This document shows positions 17,127-26,695 of a stretch of DNA of 35,868 nucleotides, piece by piece. The stretch covers positions 1 to 35,868 of the forward strand of contig SCSF01000040.1 in assembly GCA_004298435.1 (NCBI GenBank). Reading direction: 5' to 3'. A program made the translations under genes and the position numbers. Every line of letters starts with the position of its first letter. Position 1 is the first letter of the stretch. The DNA is from Beijerinckiaceae bacterium. Its GTDB lineage: Bacteria; Pseudomonadota; Alphaproteobacteria; Rhizobiales; Beijerinckiaceae. The notes under the pieces are model-generated. The model worked only from the letters and a program-made list of their open reading frames with translations. It was not told the DNA's origin and did not search any database.

Positions 17127-17552
17127 ATGCCCATCCAGAATCCCTTCACACGCGCGGCCGACAAGGCGGGCGTCATCGGCTCGATTGTCACCGCGATGGG
17201 ATGCGCGGCGTGCTTCCCGGCTCTCGCTAGTCTTGGCGCCGCGATGGGTCTTGGTTTCCTTAGCCAGTACGAAGGCGTCTTCATTCGTTACCTCCTGCCG
17301 CTGTTCGCCGTGATCGCCCTCATCGCCAACACGGTCGGCGGGCTTCGCCATCGCCGGTGGGCGCGAATGGCGCTGAGCGTCATCGGGCCGATATTGGTGC
17401 TCGCGGCGGCTTTGCTCATGGCCACCCGCGGCTGGCCGACGGAGTGGCTCCTCTATCCCGGACTGACCTTGATGGTGGTCGTGGCGATCTGGGATCTCGC
17501 TGCGCCGCCTTGCAATGCTCCCGCGCCACCCCGCGAACGGGCTGTTTCTTAA
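17127..17552 (+). CDS. merC: MerC mercuric ion uptake protein
   Basis: A 141-residue inner-membrane transporter with four predicted transmembrane helices. I choose the ATG at 17127 (MPIQNPFTRAADK) over an in-frame start 48 bp upstream because MerC proteins begin this way (Tn21 MerC: MGLMTRIADK). The Hg(II)-binding pair Cys26 and Cys29 lies in MGCAACFPALASLG, a strongly conserved MerC stretch. The C-terminal cysteines of Tn21 MerC are reduced to one here. It is the first gene of the operon, ahead of merT, which is not the most common order. Confidence 0.92.
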   Translation: MPIQNPFTRAADKAGVIGSIVTAMGCAACFPALASLGAAMGLGFLSQYEGVFIRYLLPLFAVIALIANTVGGLRHRRWARMALSVIGPILVLAAALLMATRGWPTEWLLYPGLTLMVVVAIWDLAAPPCNAPAPPRERAVS

Positions 17553-17586
17553 CGTCATGGCGGGGTTTACCGGAAGGAGAGTCTAC

Positions 17587-17937
17587 GTGTCAGAATCCAA
17601 AAGCGGCCGCAGTGCATTGGCGCTTGGAGGCTTAGCCGCCATTCTGGCCTCCACCTGTTGTCTTGGCCCGCTCCTCCTGGTCGCCCTCGGCTTCAGCGGC
17701 GCCTGGATCGGCAACCTGACCGTGCTGGAACCGTACCGTCCGTTGTTCATCGGCGCGGCGCTGGTCGCCATGGCCTTCGCCTACCGCCGAATCTACCGCC
17801 TGGCCCGCGCTTGCGAGCCCGACGACGTCTGCGCCGTGCCTGAGGTCAGGACCACCTACAAGGTGGTCTTCTGGGCGGTCGCAGCGCTCGTCCTTGTCGC
17901 GCTGGCGTTCCCCTACGTCCTGCCCCTGTTCTACTGA
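17587..17937 (+). CDS. merT: MerT mercuric transport protein
   Basis: A 116-residue inner-membrane protein with three transmembrane helices. The GTG start at 17587 is supported by GGAGAG just upstream and gives exactly the length of Tn501 MerT. An in-frame ATG at 17515 would add an unlikely extension overlapping merC. Cys24-Cys25 in the first helix and Cys76 and Cys82 in the cytoplasmic loop match the four functional cysteines of Tn501 MerT in position. It receives Hg(II) from MerP and passes it to MerA. Confidence 0.95.
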   Translation: MSESKSGRSALALGGLAAILASTCCLGPLLLVALGFSGAWIGNLTVLEPYRPLFIGAALVAMAFAYRRIYRLARACEPDDVCAVPEVRTTYKVVFWAVAALVLVALAFPYVLPLFY

Positions 17938-17949
17938 AAGGAAGTCCCC

Positions 17950-18228
17950 ATGAAGAAGCTCGTCTCCCTGATCGCCCTGATGGGCGCGCTCAGCTCGCCC
18001 GCGTGGGCCGCGACGAAGACGGTCACCCTGGCGGTGCCCGGCATGACCTGCGCGGCCTGCCCGATCACCGTCAAGACGGCGCTTGCCAAGGTCGACGGCG
18101 TCGAGAGAACCGACGTCAGCTTCGAACAGCGCGAGGCCGTCGTCACCTACGATGACGCCAAGACCACGGTCGTCGCCCTGACAAAGGCGACTGCGGGCGC
18201 TGGCTACCCGTCCACCGTGAAGCGCTGA
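17950..18228 (+). CDS. merP: MerP periplasmic mercury-binding protein
   Basis: A 92-residue protein with a signal peptide (1-20, ending PAWA) and one heavy-metal-associated domain with the GMTCAAC binding loop (Cys34, Cys37). It captures Hg(II) in the periplasm and hands it to MerT. The ATG follows a GAAAGGAAG ribosome site 12 bp after merT. Confidence 0.96.
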   Translation: MKKLVSLIALMGALSSPAWAATKTVTLAVPGMTCAACPITVKTALAKVDGVERTDVSFEQREAVVTYDDAKTTVVALTKATAGAGYPSTVKR

Positions 18229-19929
<1,701 letters not shown>

Positions 19930-19963
19930 AGGTTCAGATTGGACGGCGAACGGAGCGCGCCTG

Positions 19964-20740
19964 ATGATGACTTCACACGCTAAAACCGCCGGATGGCCCG
20001 CCGTCGCGTTTCCAAGCGGCGTGATCATCCCAGACTGGGGGGTGGTCACGACGGCGCCGGCCCAAGAGGCGCTGAGGGCCGTCGTCGAGGCCTTCATCGG
20101 CCGCAAGTGGGATGGGCTAGATGAGACCGAGAGCCGAATCCACGGCATCGTCCTGAGCGGCTTCGCCTTGAGCGGGCACGCTCCAGAGACCGCGGATGTC
20201 GCCGCAGCGGCCGGGCTCTCCATCAATGAGACCGACAGCGTGCTGCGGCGCCTGACCGGGCGCGATCTCCTCATTCTCGACGCTGCTGGCCAGATCAGGG
20301 GCGCCTATCCGTTCACCGATGGTCCGACCGAGCATCACGTGGACGCCGGCGGGTTCGCGGTGGGCGCCATGTGCGCCATCGACGCGCTCGGCGTCGGGGC
20401 GATGCTGGAGCGCGATATCACCGTCCGCTCGGCGTGCCGTCAGTGCGCGCGTCCGCTCGCCATCCACACGCGGAGCCACGGCCGCGCACTGGGTCATGTC
20501 GAGCCGTCGGGCATCGTTGTCTGGTCCGGCCATCGCTACGCCGCCGGCTGTGCGGCGTCTTCGCTTTGCACCTTGCAGGCCCTTTTCTGTGATGTCGTTC
20601 ATCTGGAGGCTTGGCGCGCGAGCGCTTCAGTCGCCGCCGAGGATGGCGTCCGTCTGAGCCTGTCCGAAGCGCTGGAGGTCGGCCGCGCGATTTTCGCTCC
20701 GATGCGGATGGAGATGCAGCCATGGCCTCTTACGACCTGA
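19964..20740 (+). CDS. merB: MerB organomercurial lyase
   Basis: A 258-residue alkylmercury lyase that cleaves the carbon–mercury bond and feeds Hg(II) to MerA, giving broad-spectrum resistance. The catalytic residues are visible: Cys137 and Asp140 in AMCAIDAL (spacing as Cys96 and Asp99 of R831b MerB) and Cys209 in LFCDVVHLEAW (equivalent to Cys159). It is longer than the 212-residue classical enzyme, mainly by an N-terminal extension. It starts 34 bp after merA, and its last 19 bp overlap the next gene. Confidence 0.93.
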   Translation: MMTSHAKTAGWPAVAFPSGVIIPDWGVVTTAPAQEALRAVVEAFIGRKWDGLDETESRIHGIVLSGFALSGHAPETADVAAAAGLSINETDSVLRRLTGRDLLILDAAGQIRGAYPFTDGPTEHHVDAGGFAVGAMCAIDALGVGAMLERDITVRSACRQCARPLAIHTRSHGRALGHVEPSGIVVWSGHRYAAGCAASSLCTLQALFCDVVHLEAWRASASVAAEDGVRLSLSEALEVGRAIFAPMRMEMQPWPLTT

Positions 20741-22068
20741 TCGTTATCGGCAGCGGCACGGCGGCCCAGGTTGCCGTTGCGAAGGTCCGCGCCGCCGGCT
20801 GGTCCGTCGCCGTGATCGATCACCGGCCGTTCGGCGGCACCTGCGCGCTGCGCGGCTGCGATCCCAAGAAGATGCTGGTGAGCGGCGAAGAAGCCATCGA
20901 CGCGGCCAGGCGCATGGCCGGGCATGGCGTCGATGGCGCCCTGGCCATCGATTGGCCGGCTCTTATGGCGTTCAAGCGGACCTTCACCGATCCGATTCCC
21001 GCCAAACAAGAACATCGCTACGCCGAGCTGGGGGTTGACGCCTTCCACGGGCTCGCCCGCTTCGCCGCCCCGGACGCGATCGAGGTGGACGGCCGCATCC
21101 TGCAGGCCCGCCATGTGCTGATCGCTACCGGCGCCCGTCCGGTCCCGCTCGGCATCGCGGGGGAAGAGCTGGTCAGCACCAGCGACGACTTCCTGGACCT
21201 TACGCGCCTGCCGCGCCGGATCGTGCTGGTCGGCGGCGGCTATGTCGCTGCGGAGTTCTCGCATCTGGCGGCGCGCGCGGGCGCAGAGGTCACTATCATG
21301 CAGCGCGCGCCGCGGCTTCTGCCGCAGTTCGATCCCGACCTGGTCGGATGGCTCATGCCGCGCTTCTATGAACTCGGCATCGCCGTCGAGACCGGCGCTA
21401 CCGTCACCCGAGTCGAGCGGGTTCAGGGCGGCCTGCTCGTCCATGCCAGCCGTCCGGGCGCGCCGGACCTCGCCGTCCCGGCCGACCTGGTGGTGCATGC
21501 CGCCGGTCGCGGACCCGACCTTGACGCATTGGACCTTGCGGCGGGCCAGGTCACCGTGCGCGACGGCCGCATGCAGCTAAACGACCACCTGCAAAGCGTC
21601 TCCAACCCGCGGGTCTATGCTGCTGGCGACGCGGCCGGTGTCGGGCCGCCGCTGACGCCGGTCTCCAGCCACGACGCCAAGGTGGTGACGGCCAACCTGT
21701 TGGACGGCCCATCGCACAGACCGGACTATCGCGGGGTCCCGAGCGTGGCCTTCACCGTGCCGTCCATCGCCGCCGTCGGGCTCTCCGAGGAAGAGGCGCG
21801 CCGCCAGGGCCACAAGTTCCGGGTCAACGCCGGCTCGACGCCCAACTGGTTCAGCGCCCGCCGCCTGGCCGAGCCGGTCTACGGCCACAAGGTGCTGATC
21901 GAGGAGGCTACCGACCGAGTTCTCGGGGCGCATCTGGTCGGCGCGCACGCCGAGGAAGTGATCAACCTGTTCGGCCTGGCGATCCGCCACGGGCTCACGA
22001 CCGCCGATCTTCGATCGACGATGTTCGCTTACCCGACCGGCGCCTCGGACATCGGCTACATGCTCTGA
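20722..22068 (+). CDS. second MerA/glutathione-reductase-like flavoprotein
   Basis: A 448-residue FAD/NAD(P) disulphide oxidoreductase. The ATG at 20722 overlaps merB by 19 bp and gives the expected N-terminus MASYDLIVIGSGTAA. The redox pair is Cys41/Cys46 in GGTCALRGCDPKK, a variant of the usual CVNVGC. The NAD(P) fold (VGGGYVAAEF) and the C-terminal dimerisation domain are present. It lacks both the MerP-like N-terminal domain and the C-terminal CC pair of MerA. The overlap with merB suggests cotranslation and a role in the mercury pathway, perhaps reducing thiols or a mercury adduct. The substrate is unknown. Confidence 0.85.
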   Translation: MASYDLIVIGSGTAAQVAVAKVRAAGWSVAVIDHRPFGGTCALRGCDPKKMLVSGEEAIDAARRMAGHGVDGALAIDWPALMAFKRTFTDPIPAKQEHRYAELGVDAFHGLARFAAPDAIEVDGRILQARHVLIATGARPVPLGIAGEELVSTSDDFLDLTRLPRRIVLVGGGYVAAEFSHLAARAGAEVTIMQRAPRLLPQFDPDLVGWLMPRFYELGIAVETGATVTRVERVQGGLLVHASRPGAPDLAVPADLVVHAAGRGPDLDALDLAAGQVTVRDGRMQLNDHLQSVSNPRVYAAGDAAGVGPPLTPVSSHDAKVVTANLLDGPSHRPDYRGVPSVAFTVPSIAAVGLSEEEARRQGHKFRVNAGSTPNWFSARRLAEPVYGHKVLIEEATDRVLGAHLVGAHAEEVINLFGLAIRHGLTTADLRSTMFAYPTGASDIGYML

Positions 22069-22178
22069 GACTGGCGTTCGTTGTTCCCAGGCTCGGCCGA
22101 ATCCACTGGCTGGCGTCGAACTCATCGGTTCGGGGTTTTCGCACAGCCTGCCTCGCAACGCCCCCTGCAGAGTGAGAG

Positions 22179-22250
22179 TGCGGACCGGGTTCGCCGTGAC
22201 GGGTTGAGGGCTGGAGGAGAGGCCTCCGGCGCCCGTCGCGGAGATCCGCG
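22179..22250 (+). promoter_or_regulatory. structured 5' leader of ardC
   Basis: Outer helix GACGGG (22198-22203) with CCCGTC (22232-22237); inner helix CTGGAGG (22211-22217) with CCTCCGG (22223-22229), one U·G pair. Just downstream, CGCGG (22237-22241) can pair with CCGCG (22246-22250) and would bury the GGAG ribosome site at 22240-22243. The same architecture precedes parB and the helicase gene (see Findings). The left boundary is approximate. Confidence 0.6.
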
Positions 22251-23210
22251 ATGTCCAGCAAAACCGCTTCGGCACGCCCCGGCCACGACCGGGCGGGCCT
22301 CTATGACGAAATCACCGGCAAGATCATCGCCGAACTTGAGGCCGGCCGCGTGCCCTGGGTCCAGCCCTGGGGGACGGTCGCGGCGAAGGCGCCGCTCGCC
22401 ATGCCGAAGAATGCCGCCACCGGCCGGCAGTATTCGGGCATCAACGTCCTGATCCTCTGGGGCGCCGTGATCGAGCACGGCTTCCCCGCCCAAAGCTGGC
22501 TCACCTTTCGCCAGGCGCTCTCGCTCGGCGGCAATGTGCGCAAGGGTGAGCACGGCACCACCGTCGTCTATGCCGACCGCTTCGTGCCCGACGATGAGAA
22601 GCGGCGGGCGCGCGAGACCGGCGAGGAAGCCGCCGCCATCCCGTTCCTGAAGAGGTTCACCGTTTTCAACGCCGCCCAATGCGAGAACCTGCCAGCCGAC
22701 GTGGCGGCCGTTGCGCCACCACCGCTGCTGGGCCTCATCGAGCCCAGGGTCGAGGCGCTGATCCGCGCGACCGGCATCGACTTTCGCATCGGCGGCAACC
22801 GCGCCTTCTATGCGCCTGGCCCGGACTTCGTGATGGTCCCGCCGCCGCAAGCCTATTTCGAGCCGATCAACTGGCACCGCACGGCCCTGCACGAGCTGGG
22901 GCACGCCAGTGCCCATCCGTCCCGTCTCGGGCGCGATTTGAGCGGCAGCTTCGGCACGAAGAAATACGCGTTCGAGGAGCTCGTCGCTGAGATGAACGCC
23001 GCCTTCTGCTGCGCTTCGCTCGGGATAGTCCCAACCGTTCGCCATGCGGACTACATCGGCTCCTGGCTCGATATGCTGCGCGAGGACAGCCGTGCCGTCG
23101 TGCGCGCCGCCTCACAGGCCAGCAAGGCGGCGGACTGGATCCTCGGCTTCCTGCCTGAGACTCAGAGCGCTGCTACCCGCGCCGTCCCCACAGCGCAGGA
23201 GGCCGCGTGA
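22251..23210 (+). CDS. ardC: ArdC-like antirestriction / zincin metallopeptidase
   Basis: A 319-residue protein of the ArdC family. The N-terminal half (about 10-140, starting DEITGKIIAELEAGRVPWVQ) is the ssDNA-binding domain, with the conserved PWVQPW and YSGINVLILW stretches. The C-terminal half is a zincin-like peptidase domain with HELGH (214-218) and a downstream glutamate in AFEELVAEM. ArdC proteins protect incoming single-stranded DNA from restriction during conjugation. The ATG at 22251 has GGAG 7 bp upstream. It is the first backbone gene after the mercury cassette. Confidence 0.92.
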   Translation: MSSKTASARPGHDRAGLYDEITGKIIAELEAGRVPWVQPWGTVAAKAPLAMPKNAATGRQYSGINVLILWGAVIEHGFPAQSWLTFRQALSLGGNVRKGEHGTTVVYADRFVPDDEKRRARETGEEAAAIPFLKRFTVFNAAQCENLPADVAAVAPPPLLGLIEPRVEALIRATGIDFRIGGNRAFYAPGPDFVMVPPPQAYFEPINWHRTALHELGHASAHPSRLGRDLSGSFGTKKYAFEELVAEMNAAFCCASLGIVPTVRHADYIGSWLDMLREDSRAVVRAASQASKAADWILGFLPETQSAATRAVPTAQEAA

Positions 23211-23314
23211 TCTGCAGGGTGCGAACTCCCTGAAATCCGGGAAAGCAAGAAGGCGGGCCTCCGGCTTTGGGTCTTTCCGGTTCGTCGGCTTGGCGGCGCG
23301 GTCTTCCGAGAGGA

Positions 23315-23391
23315 AGAGGGCTGCGCCGGTCTTCGTGACGGGTTTCAGTCCGAGAGAGAGTCTCTCGGCGCCCGTCGCGGAGACTACTCCC
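23315..23391 (+). promoter_or_regulatory. structured 5' leader of parB
   Basis: Outer helix GACGGG (23337-23342) with CCCGTC (23371-23376); inner helix CCGAGAGA (23350-23357) with TCTCTCGG (23361-23368), perfect over 8 bp. The ribosome site GGAG follows at 23379-23382. The outer arms equal those of the ardC leader, while the inner helix has a different sequence but keeps its pairing. Upstream, GAGGAAGAGGGCTGC resembles the start of the helicase leader. The left boundary is approximate. Confidence 0.62.
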
Positions 23392-25524
23392 ATGGCCACT
23401 GCCGTTCAGAAGATCACCCTGTCGTCCTCGCGCGACATTCCTTTCAACAAGCTGGTGCTGAGCCAGTCCAACGTCCGGCGCGTAAAGGCCGGCGTCTCGA
23501 TCGAGGAGCTGGCCGAGGACGTCGCCCGACGCACGTTGCTTCAGGGCCTCAACGTCCGGCCGGTCCTCGACGCCGAGGGCGCCGAGACCGGCATGTTCGA
23601 GATCCCGGCCGGCGGCCGCCGCTACCGCGCGCTCGAGCTGCTGGTGAAGCAGAAGCGCCTGGCCAAGACCGCGCCGGTTCCGTGCGTGGTCCGCGATCCG
23701 GGCACCGACATTCTCGGTGAGGACGACTCGCTGGCCGAGAACATCCAGCGTGCGCCGCTGCATCCGCTCGACCAGTTCCGCGCCTTCCTGGCTCTGCGCG
23801 AGAAGGGGCGTTCCGAGGAGGACATCGCTGCGGCGTTCTTCGTCGGTGTGAACGTCGTGAAGCAGCGGCTGCGCCTGGCGTCGGTCGCGCCGGCTTTGCT
23901 CGATATCTATGCCGAAGACGGCATGTCGCTCGAGCAGCTCATGGCCTTCACCGTCACGGCCGACCATGCCCGCCAGGAGCAGGTCTGGCAGGCGATCTCC
24001 GGCTCGTGGCAGAAGGAGCCCTATCAGATCCGCCGCATGCTGACGGAGAAGGCGGTGCGCGCCTCCGACCGGCGGGCGGTGTTCGTCGGTCTCGACGCCT
24101 ATGAGGCCGCCGGCGGCGTGGTGCTGCGCGACCTGTTCCAGTCCGATGATGGCGGCTGGCTCGAAGACATGGCGCTGCTGGACGGCCTGGTCGCCGAGAA
24201 ACTGAAGGCCGAGGCGGAGACGATCGCCGCCGAGGGCTGGAAGTGGATCGAGCTCGCCATCGACTTCCCCTACGGGCACACCCACGGCCTGCGCGAACTA
24301 GAGGGCGTCGCCATCGATCTCACCAGCGAGGAGCAGGCGACGATCGACGCGCTGAAGGCGGAATACGCCAAACTGGAGGAGGAGTATGACCGCGCCGACG
24401 AGCTGCCGGACGAGGTCGACGAACGCCTCGGCGAGATCGAGGCGGCGCTCGCCGCCTTCGACGATCGGCTCGTCACCTATGATCCGGCCGACATCGCCCG
24501 CGCCGGCGTCTTCGTCAGCATCGACACCGAAGGCGCTCTGTCGGTCGATCGCGGCTACGTCCGGCCGCAGGACGAGGCGCCCGCGGGCGAGCCGGAGCAG
24601 GACGGCGAGACCGATCCCGCGAGGGCCGGGGCTGACCACATCGAGCCGGACGCGCCCGTGGTTCAGCGCGCCGTCATCACCATCGGCGGACAGGTCGCCG
24701 GACCGGAGGACGAGGACGACGAGGACCTGAGGCCGCTCCCGGACCGCCTCGTGACCGAGCTGACCGCGGACCGGACGCTAGCGCTGCGCGACAAGCTGGC
24801 GAACACGCCCGCCGTCGCGTTCCAGGCCGTGCTGCACAAGTTCTGCCTCGACGTCTTCTCCCGTTACTTCTCCTACGGGACGGCGATGGAGGTGTCGGTG
24901 CGCAGCGCCAGCTTCCCGGTGCAGGCGCAGGGGCTGAAGGACACGCCCGCGGCCAAGGCGATCGACGTGCGCCACAAGGCCTGGGAAGAGCGGTTGCCCA
25001 AGGACAAGGCCGATCTCTGGGACTGGCTCACGACTCTCACCGGCGACGAGCAGGCGACGCTCTTCGCCCACTGCGCCTCCTTCGGCGTCAATGCGCTCTA
25101 CGAGAAGGGCGACCGCTACGGCGCCGGCGTCTCGTCCCACACCGTCGAACAGCGGATCGCCGAGGCCGATCGTCTGGCCCAGGCCGTCGATCTCGACATG
25201 GTGCAGGCCGGCTGGCGGCCGACCGTCGAGAACTATCTCGGCCGGGTGCCCAAGCGCCGCATCCTCGAGGCGGTGCAGGAAGGCGCGGGCGAGCGCGCGG
25301 CGCAGCTCATCGACCATCTGAAGAAGGGCGACATGGCCAAGGAGGCCGAACGGCTCCTGGCCGACACTGGCTGGCTGCCGGAGCCGCTGCGGATCGCCAC
25401 CACGGACGACGCGCCCGTCGAGGCTGCCGAAGCCGAGGACGATGGCGAAGCGCTGCCCGAATTCCTCTCTGGCGACGACGAGGAGACCGAAGCCGAGGCG
25501 CCGCAGGTGATCGCCGCGGAGTAG
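23392..25524 (+). CDS. ParB/Spo0J-type partition protein (long, plasmid/ICE type)
   Basis: A 710-residue protein. The ATG at 23392 is chosen because the frame upstream runs through the leader and the end of ardC; the protein then begins MATAVQKITL. The ParB nuclease-like N-domain carries GGRRYRA (about 74-80) and AENIQR (about 114-119), the two CTP-binding motifs. A helix-turn-helix (about 140-180) follows. The C-terminal 450 residues are specific to this mobile-element family, with acidic stretches near 430-445 and at the end. No parA is in the window, so it may act in transfer regulation or stabilisation rather than classical partition. It ends with a strong hairpin before the next gene. 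Confidence 0.9.
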   Translation: MATAVQKITLSSSRDIPFNKLVLSQSNVRRVKAGVSIEELAEDVARRTLLQGLNVRPVLDAEGAETGMFEIPAGGRRYRALELLVKQKRLAKTAPVPCVVRDPGTDILGEDDSLAENIQRAPLHPLDQFRAFLALREKGRSEEDIAAAFFVGVNVVKQRLRLASVAPALLDIYAEDGMSLEQLMAFTVTADHARQEQVWQAISGSWQKEPYQIRRMLTEKAVRASDRRAVFVGLDAYEAAGGVVLRDLFQSDDGGWLEDMALLDGLVAEKLKAEAETIAAEGWKWIELAIDFPYGHTHGLRELEGVAIDLTSEEQATIDALKAEYAKLEEEYDRADELPDEVDERLGEIEAALAAFDDRLVTYDPADIARAGVFVSIDTEGALSVDRGYVRPQDEAPAGEPEQDGETDPARAGADHIEPDAPVVQRAVITIGGQVAGPEDEDDEDLRPLPDRLVTELTADRTLALRDKLANTPAVAFQAVLHKFCLDVFSRYFSYGTAMEVSVRSASFPVQAQGLKDTPAAKAIDVRHKAWEERLPKDKADLWDWLTTLTGDEQATLFAHCASFGVNALYEKGDRYGAGVSSHTVEQRIAEADRLAQAVDLDMVQAGWRPTVENYLGRVPKRRILEAVQEGAGERAAQLIDHLKKGDMAKEAERLLADTGWLPEPLRIATTDDAPVEAAEAEDDGEALPEFLSGDDEETEAEAPQVIAAE

Positions 25525-25576
25525 CGCACGCGCGGAGCGGCCTCTGGCCGCCCCGCGTCCTTCCGCATCCATCCAC

Positions 25577-25608
25577 CCGAGAGCCCGGCCCGCACGCCGG
25601 GCTCTCGG
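25577..25608 (+). terminator. perfect 12-bp hairpin after parB
   Basis: CCGAGAGCCCGG (25577-25588) and CCGGGCTCTCGG (25597-25608) pair perfectly around an 8-nt loop. The following CATTTC is a weak U-tract, and AGGAGG for the next gene lies only 7 bp away. It is more likely an attenuator or an mRNA-stabilising element than a full stop. Confidence 0.6.
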
Positions 25609-25625
25609 CATTTCAGGAGGGCCGC

Positions 25626-26039
25626 ATGCCCACATTCACCATCGAAACGACCTACCGCCTGCCGATCTACCGGCAGCGGAGCTACGAGGCGGAATACCCT
25701 CGACGCCGCCTGTGCGCTCGCCATTGCGGACGAAGGCTGGGACGACGAGAAATCCGACGTCGAGACTTCCGGCGACACCTATGTGACCGGCATCTGGGGC
25801 GCGACGCCGCCTATCGCGGCAGGGCGCTCAGCATCCCGTCGCAGTTCGGCGAACAGGTCCAGCGCAGGGCCGACCACTTCGAGGTGCTGCTCGGCCTGCT
25901 CAAGGTCTTCGCGCACGCGCCGGACGCGGAACCGGCCGACGGTCCGTTCTGGCGTCAGCGCCTGGACGCGGCAATCGCCAAAGGCGAGGCAATTCTTGCG
26001 GACGAACCTGATCCCCAAGCGGCGGGAGGCGCGTCATGA
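25626..26039 (+). CDS. hypothetical ICE-backbone protein with two compensating frame shifts
   Basis: A 137-residue open frame behind an excellent AGGAGG site. The first 22 residues (MPTFTIETTYRLP...) and the last 80 (from ALSIPSQFGEQVQ) look like genuine protein. The middle (about 24-57) is an arginine-rich, low-quality stretch. The +1 alternative frame over the same bases (25694-25796) instead gives a sensible acidic peptide beginning TLDAACALAIADEGW and ending YVTGIW. An extra A near 25693 and a missing base near 25796-25800 explain this. The gene overlaps the next by ATGA. Function unknown; from memory, similar small genes follow parB in related elements. Confidence 0.65.
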   Translation: MPTFTIETTYRLPIYRQRSYEAEYPRRRLCARHCGRRLGRREIRRRDFRRHLCDRHLGRDAAYRGRALSIPSQFGEQVQRRADHFEVLLGLLKVFAHAPDAEPADGPFWRQRLDAAIAKGEAILADEPDPQAAGGAS

Positions 26040-26528
26040 CCGAGTATGTCGTGAAGATAGGCTTCTGGCTGCGCGCCTACGACAGCGTCACGGTAGAGGC
26101 GGATGCCGACGCCGAAGCGATCGAGAAAGCCAAGATCGCTGCGACGACCGCCATGACGTTGACCGCACACCCCGAGCATGTCGAGTTTGACGAGCGACGC
26201 GAGGGGCGTCATCGCCTTTATCGACCGGGTCAACCCGGACGGCCGCGAACCTGTGGTCGAGGATATCGCGTTCGACGACGATCGCATCCATCCGGACGGC
26301 GCGCCATCTCGCGCCGATAGGGAGACACAGCCCCGCCGCGTCGTCTTCGCCTATCGCGTGCCCGTCCATGTCGAGGTCGAGGACGGATTGGTTTCCCGCG
26401 TCACCGTCATCGACGAAACGCCGGTCGCCGACCCGGCTGTCGTGGAAGGTGACGCCAGCTACCTGGCGGAAGCGATCGCCGCTGCGGACGACGGCCAGGC
26501 CTGGCCCTCCTGGACCTTCGGCTATTGA
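26036..26528 (+). pseudogene. small ICE-backbone gene split by a 1-nt shift
   Basis: Starts at ATG 26036, overlapping the previous stop, and reads MTEYVVKIGFWLRAYDSV through FDERREG. At GAGGGG (about 26200-26206) one extra G puts it out of frame into an arginine-rich tail that stops at 26320. The frame one base over continues naturally as GVIAFIDRVNPDGREPV and runs to 26528. The joined product is about 163 residues, with no recognised domain. It is either a real pseudogene or a homopolymer error in the sequence. It is followed by a strong terminator. Confidence 0.7.
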
Positions 26529-26543
26529 TGATCGCCATAGCTC

Positions 26544-26576
26544 GGCGCCCCGCCACCCGGTGGGGCGCCTTTTCTT
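26544..26576 (+). terminator. Rho-independent terminator
   Basis: GGCGCCCC (26544-26551) pairs with GGGGCGCC (26562-26569), with further possible pairing inside the loop, followed by TTTTCTT (26570-26576). It separates the parB transcript from the helicase gene. Confidence 0.85.
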
Positions 26577-26603
26577 ATGCCGGCCACGGCCGCGACGCTG
26601 AGA

Positions 26604-26695
26604 GGGAGAGGGCTGCCGGAACGGGTTTGAGCCGGTGCGGTCCGAGAGAGAGCGCCGGCCGGCTCGCCCGTTCCCGCTCTCCCGAGGCTCCCTTC
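26604..26695 (+). promoter_or_regulatory. structured 5' leader of the methylase/helicase gene
   Basis: Three nested helices: GGGAGAG (26604-26610) with CTCTCCC (26677-26683); GGAACGGG (26618-26625) with CCCGTTCC (26667-26674); GAGCCGG (26629-26635) with CCGGCTC (26659-26665). The enclosed loop holds TCCGAGAGAGAG (26641-26652), also found in the parB leader (23349-23360). The leader begins only about 30 bp after the terminator, so its promoter must be close or overlap it. Confidence 0.65.

Noticed and set aside
23044..23391. Upstream extension of parB by 116 residues
   Set aside because: It overlaps the end of ardC and runs through the structured leader; the ATG at 23392 has a ribosome site and starts a natural ParB N-terminus.
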